Assembly (NCBI GenBank): GCA_028564675.1
Contig: JAOVVO010000015.1
Location: forward strand, 267,342-331,341
From: Onchocerca lupi
Lineage: Eukaryota > Nematoda > Chromadorea > Rhabditida > Onchocercidae
DNA: 64,000 nt
Direction: 5' to 3'
The position numbers were made by a program, and so were the translations under genes. The notes beneath the pieces are model-generated. The model was not told where the DNA came from and did not search any database. It saw only the letters and a program-made list of their open reading frames with translations. Below, in pieces: positions 50,701 to 62,300 of the stretch (the first letter of the stretch is position 1; every line of letters starts with the position of its first letter).

Positions 50701-53700
50701 ATTTTTATTTAATAATAAGGTGCAGACTGATATCTACTCTTCTGAAAAATGGTTCCAATAAGTAAGTACATTGACTGGCAGTTCGTCATGATGTGTTAAA
50801 ATGGGTAATAGATGGTCAAGCAGAGTTAAAAAGCGTGTATGCTTAAACAGGTCCTCGCGTGTATTTTCCCGTTTTGCAAATAGCGGGGAGAGCGTAAACA
50901 GATTTTGTTTAGTAAAAAGGAAACAAGTTTATTCTGCGCATGCCAATAAAGGGTATTTATATCTCGGAACTTGAAAAAAGTAGTAATAAGGGCAAAAATT
51001 TTTGGTAAACCTCCTAAAATCCTTAATTATAATTATTTGATATATGTCTGCACTTCTGCCTGCTGCACACAACGCTTTCATATGTGTTGGAGAGGAGGGT
51101 GCGGAAGTTAATATGAAATCGAGGGAAATATGGTCATTATCTGTACAGCTCTTTCTTCCATTGCTTGCTCTACTGCTAACGAAACATTTTCTGTGATACT
51201 ATCAGAGTTAATCTGTTAACGCTGTTTTTGATGGCAGCGTTGCTCTTTGTGCTTTCAACAATCCTTGTCGTGATAGCTGCTCATGTATCTGTTCTATGAT
51301 AGTAAGAGAGGGAGGGCGAGGAGTTCTGGAAGATCAAATTGAGTCAGCTGTTTTGCATATCATTTCTATATCATTTGAGATAATCACTTGCGAGATTGTG
51401 ATCAATGAAGCATTGGAAGAGAGAGTTGTTTTGAACTGGTTTGGAAACAGGGATGGAGACAAAGTGTGCAGCAGAACACAAGCATCAGTGCAGCAATAGT
51501 AGCAGTAGCCATGATGCCGTTGATTTTTCAGACGTGATGGAGGAAAGGCGAACTGATGAAGAGGCCAAAGGGCAGAGCGTTCATGAATAATCTGGATCCA
51601 CAAAATGATTAAAATCGCAATCTCGCATATGTCTATGTTGCTAGTATTTAATGAAATTTTGCGAAGCATAATTTGAGTGCTCTTTGGGCTTCCCATATTG
51701 TTAAAGCATTTTCCATCATCCGTTCACTTTTTGTTGCTGCTTTAGTCTGTAACTGCTACTCTTGATAAATTTGCTCCAATATCTGAAATCAAGCACAACA
51801 GCTGACTCTTGTTCACTTTTCTAAAACTATCAAGCACAACAGCTGACTCTTGTTTACTTTTTCCTAAACCTCTGTTTTCTTTCTATCCTTAGTACTGAAC
51901 GATGTCCGCTTCTGAGGTGGCCACACATAGCCTACTCCTTGCCGGGATTACAGATTCTGGTGCTGTTATCAACGGGGTTATGCTAGATTGTTCTCGCTTA
52001 AGCATCAGCTCGTCTTTTCATCGTATAGAATCTTTTGCAAAATTCACTGCTGAAGAGATATCATCTGAACGTGAGCAAATCACCAATGAATCAGGTGGTA
52101 CTTCTGAAGCTCCGTTATTGGCTACTGGAATTCAAGATGGAAGTATGAGTGAGGAAACTATTCGTGCGATACAGCAGTGGGAGGCCACAGAAGTGGATCC
52201 ACAGGTCGAGTTTGAGCTAGAAGCGAAGCATGAGCAAAATACTGATATGAAGCCCATTGCTTCTAATGATTTGTTTGAACGCAAACGAAGTGCATCGCTT
52301 GCTTCTGCACTGCTTTCTGGAGATCACGAACCCGGATGTAAAATATATGTGCAGTTTGTAAGTCCTAGTGTTGCAGCACAAATAATCGAAGCCGGTGGAA
52401 ATGAGGAGGAGTTCGATAGGATAGAGCAATCTGTTGAGTCAGTCATAGGCCGTTTGCTCTTCACATTGAGCTCGCTAAAAATGAGTAACCCTGATCGGCA
52501 CGCAGCTGCAGTCCGTCGTTTACAGGACCTTGAGGAGGAATTACGCGCTGCCGGGGCTGTTTGTCCTCCAGATACTACTGCTTCAAATGCTATCTCCAAG
52601 GTGCTTGCCTCGGCATCACCCACTTCTGATATTCAGATTCGTGTTAATTCTTCTCAGCATGTCACTACCACGAAATCTGTTTTTGAAACGGAAACGCCTG
52701 GTATGGAAGGTCTCGATGCAGCAACAGTGCAGCACTTGCAGCAAAAACTTATATCAAATATGAGTCAGATTTGTTTCTAGTGTGACATATTCACTTTTAT
52801 ACCAATTAACATTTCTTATATTTGTTTCCCTAACTAATGCTTCACTTTGCAACTTAACCTTCCTTGTTCACTTACCACTGGGTAGCATTTCAGGTGTACC
52901 AGAAACTCCTTTTTCTTCTACGGAACCGAATGCTCCAACAGGTTAATATTTTTCCGTTACTTTATTCTTGATAAGGTCGCAAGTTGTTAGGAGTATGCTC
53001 TCTCTTTAGTTTTATCTTTATAATTCGTTTTAACAAAGAACTTTCATCTTTTATTGCAATCAACATTAATTAGGAATTTTATGTTGATTGAAAAGAAGAA
53101 AGTTTATTGCTGTGTATGAAGTATTTAGCAGAAATTTGAATTATTTTTTTTTTTTTTTTTTTTGGTTTTATGATGTATACAGCAGAAACATTTTTGATTA
53201 GGAATCCTTCTTTTTTTTACATCAGAAATTATCATTTGGATAATCAAAATATATTGTTATGCGGCTTTCTGAATGCAGCAGTTCTCATATTTTCATTCCC
53301 GAGTTGGAAGAGGAAGTAGAAATGAGAACTGTGCGAAGAACATCTGCATAATCTATTGGATGAATAAGAATTGTTAAGTAATAAATCTCTTTAATTTTAA
53401 GTAACCGATCAAAAACATGAAACCATGGCGGAAGGCTTCACAAATGAGGATGACTCTGTGGTTGTGTCAAAGAAGATGACGCGCGTTGTAACTACGACAA
53501 GGACAACACTTCCAGGTTGATATTTGGCTTTTTCAGTGCAGTAGTACTCATATTTTCATCTAAAATGAATGCGTGAATGTGCACTAATTCTATAGTATCT
53601 CGTGCCATTTTCGAAAGCGTCGCTAGCAATTGTAACTTCCTTAACAGAGGAGAATTCCATCAGTTCATGCTTCGGCAAGAAATCATAAATGCTTATTGCG

Positions 53701-56700
53701 TTCTGATAAATTTATGTTGGCGAAATTTCTTTTCTTGAATTGGATTTTTTTCATTCGAAGTCACTTGCTATAGATTTTTGCTTCTCTCGTAAAGTATGAA
53801 AATGTGTAGAAGTAGTGCACATCTGTGCGTTTTAAATACAAAGGATAGGCAGGGTGAAGAATTATTAGTGCGATCACCTAGCATCTTCACCAGAACTTTG
53901 TTTGAAACTTAGAATTTTATTATATTTGATTTTCCTGTTATCCCTATACTGTTTGTTATTTCATTATTAATTTATAAATGTCTAAATTATGGCAGGTATA
54001 GTTTGTCATTAATTATAGGAGTAGATCCATTCGGATCAAATAACTTTTGATCTTTTGATCTGAGCCGTTAGCAGACTTGTTTTTTTAAGAAATTAAATCT
54101 TTTTGATCTGCAGTTTGAGATTTGAAGAAGCATAAAATCATTAGTAGCGGGAAATTTAGATATAAGCTAACAATATAACCAAACTGCTCATCAACAGTGC
54201 AGTGACATTATCATTGCCAATATTTGTTAGTTTTCTATTAAACTGTTGAAAATGTGTTGCAGGAGAGAAGACGGAGTCGAATGCGGGTGAGTAAAAGATG
54301 AAAAAAATTTATGTGGAACGTCTTGCAGTTTGCCAGCTTTCTAGTGATATAACTTTTACTATTGCTGCATGTAGCGGAATGCACTTTTTTTGTTATGCAA
54401 ATTTGAATGTTTATTCAAAGTGGACTTACTTTTGTTTTGTTTTTTTTGTGATGTTTATGTTGTAGTCATTTTGCTTGGTTATGTTTATTTTCAGCGTTGT
54501 TTAAGCCATAGCTTTTCAGTCGATAGATCTGACGTGCTTTTTTTTCATTTTTGAATTTTTAATTATTATTACAGTGAACCGATGGCATTCATTAGAACAA
54601 CTAGTCATTCATCATTCACGTTTCCATTTTACTCAAGAATGCATTTATTTTGGTTACGTGTTGTGTTACTGGATTATTGGTTGGTGCTATGTCCTTTTCA
54701 CTCGATGCTTCTTTCACTCTTCCTTTTGTTCTTCATTCAGGAGATTTGATACGATTGAAAGTGAACGAGCAGGTGTACTCGGGCAGCGTGGATCCTGGTG
54801 ACCAGCACATTCATTTGGTACCAATTCAGCAGCAGAAGCTGGATTCAAGCAAGCAGTAACAATAATAAGAACAAAAGTAGAACGATAGCCTTTCAAGAGC
54901 ATTAATTGTACACATTGCAATTTCGTTTTCTTCTTGTCTCTTTGCTTGTCTTAGCACTATTATTGGTCTGTCTGTTGTTATCACGGTAAATCGTACTGTT
55001 TGCACAACCTATTAGAAATTATAGACTGGTATTGTGAAAACCCCTTTATTAAGTTTTGAGCCAGAACCATGAATTTGAGGTATTTTTCCTAGCAGACAAA
55101 CGGAAGGGAGAAAAGCAACAAAAAGAAACAAACAAACAAACGATAGGGGAAAGGTATTGCTATAACTCGCATTCTGGAGCAGTTTTCAAAATCAGATTGC
55201 TTGAGTTATGAACTATGAACTCAGTCTAGGATTTAGTGCAGCAAATATTCCTCATATATCTTCCTTGTAGTTATTCAAGCGCATGTTTATCACTTGGTAA
55301 TTGCTGATGCAGCCAATGCTTTTTTGTCATTTTTTGATTCTTCGGAAAACAAACTTTACTGTGCTTTTGCTGTCATTTATTTTTCTTTTCATTTCAATCT
55401 TCACAAACATCATGATTGCTATTGCCACTATGCCTGCTCTTATTACTACTTCATATTTTTGGTTGTTGGCTAAATTTCGTCTGAAGGTTGAAATGAATCT
55501 TGTTATTGAACAGTCTCATATGGTATTAGAAAGTTGTGCTCTTTATTGTGCTCTTTCAAGGCAAATTTTCACTTGAGTAAAGATTGAGGAATAGGAATTG
55601 AATGCTTGACCATTACCTCAGAAATGCATCGGCCGCATCTACTGACCAGTATTCCACTCGATCCGTATATTACATAAAAAACTGACAAGCTTTAAAAATT
55701 GATGCGTTTACATAGGGGTTTACTTATCAATACCGAAAAAGAATCCATTTATATCCTCGTTAAAACTGTGGATCCGAATATTTTCGAAATGTAAATGCAT
55801 TTCAGTATCGACTTATGCCCTCAAAAAAATTTTCAGTGTTTTGGGAACGGGTTACCGAAAAAAATGAGGGCTGTGTAAAGAGCATCAGTTTTCTTAGATT
55901 CTGTTATAAGGATTTTCTGAGTAGATATATAGTGCCTAAATTTCAGTTTTTCTGATGACAAGGTGAGGAACTGTGTCGTTTGTAACTCTTCATAGACTTA
56001 AGATCTGTTGTTCCCAATTAAAAATATTGCAAATGCATTTTCAAGTAAGTATTAGAAATAGATAAATCACAAAAATTCGGATTGCTGCTGCTTCTAAGTG
56101 AATCTAATTCTAACGTCTGAATGGTGGGACAAATTTTTACTTTGGAAAAAATTGGAAATAGGCTTTGAATAGTTTCCTTTTTTGGCAAGCAAACGCCTCA
56201 TAGTTTGCGGATTTGAGTTTTGAATTTAATCTCGCTCTTTGCAAATTGAAGAAGGAGAAAGAGAAGAGAAATATTTGGGAAAGACCCTCCAGTTTCCATT
56301 TTCAATTAGAAGTCTTTTATACTGCAGAGGGGAAGTCATCAATGCTATGTTATTAATGTCAATTATCTAGTTCTTAATTTTCTGTTGCATAGTCAAAGCC
56401 TCTCAAAGACACAAATTAGTATAAAATTCTTTTGAGTTATAATGGACTGTTGAGAATGTGGGAGTTTATTTTGTGGAAATGATTGGCTCATTTTGTCGAA
56501 TGAAACCTCATTTTTATTGGTCATAACCAACCTCTCCCTTTAGAAAAAAAGAAGTTCCTTATCAGAACCGCTTGTCGCTTATTCATGCTTGTACCTACCC
56601 CTGAATTACACTTCCCTGTATTTTACAACCCCTATTTTCGAAATGCCCTTAATCTCAATACTTGTTGGTGAAGTATTTCGTTTCATTTACCTGCTGGTTA

Positions 56701-59352
56701 AACTGTCTTGTACTCTTTTTTCTCCTTATCATGAAATTTTTGGGAATATGAATTACCTATTTTGATATTGCCGGATTATTTTTGTGCCAGCAACATTAAT
56801 CGCTCTACTGGGATTTCATAGAGATAATACTGATAGCACCCCCCCCCCAAAAAAAAAAAAACACATGCGTTTCAAATAATCCTTCAGCCACATTTTCGAT
56901 GTGATAAATTTGAAACATTACAAATGATATATGTGCTTATAACAGACAAACACAAATATAGATTTAACTACGTATTCAGCGATGCAAGATCGTGTAGACT
57001 ATCGAATCAGCGCTCATGTATGTAACGCATTTGAGCTAGGAGTGAGAGCATCCATTTTATTTGTGATGAAGGCATCTTGAAAAGTTTTAAATGGATGGGT
57101 TTGATGAAAGTCTGTGCAAAGATTTCGGAATTATTCGCTCGTTTGCATAAAATATTGTACTACCGTTCGAATCATGAAAAAAATGACATTCATGATACAC
57201 TGCAAGTGCTTTTTTATTTTACCCGAATCAGCGTATGCGATATTGGGAACTTCTAATTAGCGGTATCCATCTTCAGAACTCTTTCGACTTTATTTTAGAG
57301 TATAATTGCAATTTTAGTTAGTTGAAGTACGTTGTTCATCGGATTTCTTTTTTTTTTTTTTTTTTTATTCGCTTTATATTGTTATTTAAATTAAGTGATG
57401 TACTGTTTTTCTTACTTAGTGACGAAAATTATCCAAACTTAAACACAAATTTTTTCAGGACGAGTCCCAATTGCTCTTGACACGATAGGGTCGGTCAAGA
57501 AACGTATTGCTATATTTGAAACATTATCAACGGATAATCAGCTTGCGTCAATTCGTAAATCAGAAAATCCATCAGAGTTAGCGGAAGTTCCAAGGCATGA
57601 GAGGCAAAGTCCTTTTCGAGAAGGACCGAGTGAATCTCATGATGAATCGAAAACAGTATTTTATAAGCCGAAAAGTGATCAGTCAGGTGCAAAGGAGACT
57701 GGCAAGTTATTTTTATTCGTTCAAATTGAAAAGACAGTTGGTCAGTTAAACGGGGTGATAAAAGCGAAAAGCAGGACTTACTGCGAGTATAATGAAGCTC
57801 ATAAAGACAAGTATAATGTCTAAAAATACTAGTATAAATCAGGTGGGATAGCTGCGGAAAAACATATATCTAGTAAACATAGCGATACGGTAGAAACAGC
57901 GGGTTCAGAACGGACGAAACAGAAAAATGAGAATAAAAGCATAAGAAATATAGAAAGGCAAAAATTGACTAAATGGGGAAAAGAACAAAGCACTGTTTTC
58001 CTAATGAATTAGAAGTATCATGCAACGACGATTCCAGAAAATAGTTGAGATGGGAGCGGCACAAAAAGTCACGGAACCGGTTATTCCTTTAGGAACTGAT
58101 TAGTAGCAAATAGTAACGCAGTAGATAAATCCAACAAATTAAAAGGTGCAAAAAATAATAACACGGCGAGGGGACTAAGAAGCATGTTCTGAAATCCATG
58201 CAATTGAAGGAGGGAAATCATTGATGCTAAAGAGTACCTTGCAAAGCAAGCTGAAATCAGGTGAAAGGAAATCCGATCAAAAGTATAGAAATACAGAAAA
58301 CTCCTGCGGGGATAACACTAGATTCCTAAAGTACTACATGACAAATATTAGTCCCAACTGAAGAGCCCTTCGGACTAAAAACATTTCTCCGGAAAACGAA
58401 ACAATAAAGGATAAAACACAAATGCTACAGTATATGGTTAGTCGATACATGGGAAAACCGAAACTCAAGGAAAATGAACGCATATGTTGTAAAGAATTAA
58501 CTGAAAAAGGTGATATCCTGAAGAAAAGTGAAGAACACCTTGATATATATTAAAGTGATGAAAGGTGAAGAATACCTAACTAACGAGATAGGTGGTGATG
58601 AATCTGCAGTAACATCTGATACTGAAAGACCGGAATTAGATTTCTTGAAGAAAAGAATTGGTGAACCCGAAGTGATTATTCTATCACTTTGTAAAGCAAA
58701 ACTAAAGTATCATTGCCTGATAAATTAAATATCACTGATACATTACTAGAGAAGCCTACGAAGAAATCTACAACTTCTTTTTGTGAATTAATTGAAGATA
58801 ATGAAGAGAGAGATTGTAAAGCTGGAATCACCAGGGAGAATGGAATACCGTACAGAATCGATGAATCAAAAAAGTCGCTCTTAATAGAGCATAAAGTTAC
58901 TGTTACAGAAACTGCTTAAAGAATCAAATATATTGGAGAAATCCGAAGAAATGGAATGTGTAGTAGGAATAACAGTTCGTGGAAGAAGCATACAATCATA
59001 TCATCTTCAAAGAAAAAATGAAGTAAAAGGCAACATCTGAAATAAGTAAAAAGATTTTGCAACCAGAATAATTAAAAACTGGGGGAGATATAATAAATAT
59101 GAACCGAGAGAAAGATCCTCACTGAGCAACAGGAAAAACTTTTACATTGTTGTAAATGATAATAATTCAAGATATGTACAGCTTGCCTGGTGAACGACAT
59201 TTTTATCTAGAGGATTACAAAGTAATGTATGTAGAACTTGAGGAAGCTCATATGATGAGGACAAAAGATTAATGTTGAGTAAACTAATTTATAAACCTAA
59301 CAAAGAACTAATGGTCACTTGGGAATCAAATTTCGAGACAAGAACTCGAAGA

Positions 59353-59393
<41 letters not shown>

Positions 59394-62300
59394 CTTTTTT
59401 GGCAGAAGCTTGTGAGAAGAAGGAAAAAAAGGATGGTGCTAACTCTGATACTATAAAACAATATATATAAATAGAAGTGTAAATGTTCGTTGTGACTTTT
59501 GTCACAACGTTGCAAGTTCATCATCGATTACTTTGAAATTTTGACACAACATTGCATTCGAATAGGCGTGTTTTTATATATATATATATATATACTTTTT
59601 TTTTAACTTTCAACATCTGTGAGAGGTAAAGTAAGTAAGCGAACTAAATTTATTGGCCACACTTATTTCCTGCATTGTTCATTTTTACACAATGTTTCAA
59701 GTTCTTCACCGATTGATTTGAAATTTTCATACAACGTTTCATTCAATAGGCGCGAGTTTAGCGTGACTGGATCCAGTTAATTAATGAAAAAGACGAAAAA
59801 AGGCCGACAAAAACCGACGAGTTGCATGAAATCAAAATTGGTTTATTGTAAGAGATGGCTTCCGTATTGATGAAAGTTGGAAGGGTAGGAAAACAACGAA
59901 TGAGCAGATTATAAAAAGCAGTGTCGTTGTAACAGGAGAAGATGATAAATGTCCAGATAATGAAATTACAAAAGTGGTAGAAAATGCACCTGCCGAATTA
60001 CATATAGATGTAACAGAAACAGCTTCTGAGAAATATGATTTGGAAAAATACGTCTGCCGAAAAATCAATGCCTTATTGAAACACCGTTATAAAAGCAAAT
60101 GACATGTTTTCAAAACCATAGGTTTGCTGTCACGAGGAACAACAAAAAGATTCAGAGAAAACTGAAAACACTGATTTTAAGGACGCTGAAATACTCGTAC
60201 ATCGGAAAGGTAAAGGATATGAAATTTCCTGTACTAAAAAAAACATCGCCCAACAGAAAATATAAGGGACGAGAAAGGACGAGTATAATAAGAAGGACGA
60301 GCGTATAATAAGAAGGACGAGCATTCAGGGACGAAAGAAAATTCTATTCAAGAAAAAATGCTAACACATGAAACTGAAGACGGAGGAATCTCTGCATTCA
60401 AAGAAGAACTAAAAATTGAAGTGAAGAACCAATAATTATGTCTGAATTATGCGCACTAGCTCTATCTAAAGAAATGATAGGTGCTAGCCAAAGAAGAAAT
60501 CGAATTTGCAGTAGGAATCGGCAATTTGAAGAAGCAGAAAATTCATTCGCACGAGTATTTACAAAGCCTGATAAGGAAGGGGGCAGTTTAATTGCAAAAA
60601 TTACTAGAGATGAAAAGAGAAAAAGTGAAACAAGAAGAGACATTATTAGTGGAAAAAAAAAGAAACTGTTTCTGAATATTTTCCAGATATCGGTACTGAT
60701 TTCAAGAATGAGAAAGAAGAGATAGCTCCGTATGAAGTGGCAAAAAGGGTCACAATTAGTTACAGATCACAGAGATAAGGATAAAAGCGAAAAATACGAA
60801 GACGTTATGAAAAAGGAAGAAGTACAAGATTGGCTGAAAAGAACAGTTTTTCAAATAAAAGACTTGTCAAGAACATCTTTGAACTAGCCTCTTTAAAACT
60901 ACTTTTGGATTAGGGCTCTGAAAAAGCAGATGGAATGATGCAATCTTATGTTTCTCTAAGCAGTGTGTCGTCGGTGGATTTGTTTCAAAAACAGTTAAAG
61001 AGGGGAGAAAAATAGAACATGACATTTAGTATAAATTTAATTATGATGAAATGAACAGAGAATATGAGCAGTTAGAACAAAAAAGTTGGAATGAGTTCTA
61101 TGAAAGATTCTGGAAGTGAAGAGGTAGAAATGATATGAAATTGCAAAAAAAAAAAAGTAAATCAAAGTAGGATGCTTAGAAAACAAACGAAATAGAGAAG
61201 GGGAAAAATTCCAAGGAAATCTTCATAACCTGCAATAGTAATTAAAAAGGAAGCAGAAACCATAAAAGCAGAGATGAAAATTTTCATAACATTACTCACA
61301 ATTGGAGAAAAATCTTCGAGAACTAACCAAGTTATGGAAGGGCTCTTGCAAACTATAAATAATGGATTGGGACATGATGAGACAATGGACAAATATTTGA
61401 CGAAAATAAGATAGAGGGAATGAAAGCGTGGAAAGAATTAACGACATTTGCGTGGATCGACCGCATTTTGAAAAATTTATGTACTTTAGATAGACCAGGA
61501 ATTCTGAATGAAGGAAATTTCCGCATAAAAAAGTGGACTTGAAAATCCCAAGAATGATGGAGGAAAAGCGAAAAGTCGAAATAACAGGGAAAAAAATTTG
61601 TAGAAAAAAATTACATTTCAGTAGTTCGTTTAGTACAGAGAGAACAGCTAAGAAAATGCCAGAATATCTTGAATCGACAGTTAAAAAGGGAAGAAGAATG
61701 GGACATTAAAAGTGTGGAAACCATAATGGAAGCTTATTAAATGGAGGAGTCTCCCACACTTCGGACAGAATGGCAGGAAAAATCAGTACGAGAAGTTTCA
61801 ATATTTGCTATAGAAAAATTGGCAAGTGAAGAATCTTTAGGGCAAATTGAACCCGCAAGAAAAAGATCAGTAATAGAAATCAGTGCAACGGTTACTTTAG
61901 GACAGTTGCACGGAGAAGAAATATAAGAGGCTATTATAAGCGAAGATGATGAAAAATATCAGCAAACATTTAGGTCAGCCTGATATAGGAGAATTAAAGC
62001 TCGAGAAAGTTATTAAGGGAATTTTGGAACGCTGGTCTGAAAATATTGAAGAGACATCGAAGAAAAAGTTGGAAGTTTATAAAGATTGCAAGATTCTCAC
62101 CAGTTAGTACGTATGGAAATAAAAGACATAAAAGAAAGTAAGGAAGAATCGAAAGTTAATGCTGATAATGGAATTATTTCTCTAAGTAATGAGGAGTGTT
62201 CGTGTTATGGATGTAAGTGAATTTTCATATGGTAAAAGTGACAGGAAAAATATTACTATTTCTGATGCATCTTTCCAATTTAGTGAATGGACGTAGAAGA

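Noticed and set aside
55301..55576. Hydrophobic plus-strand frame resembling a small membrane protein
   Set aside because: It begins with TTG, lies in T-rich intron DNA, and has no splice support.
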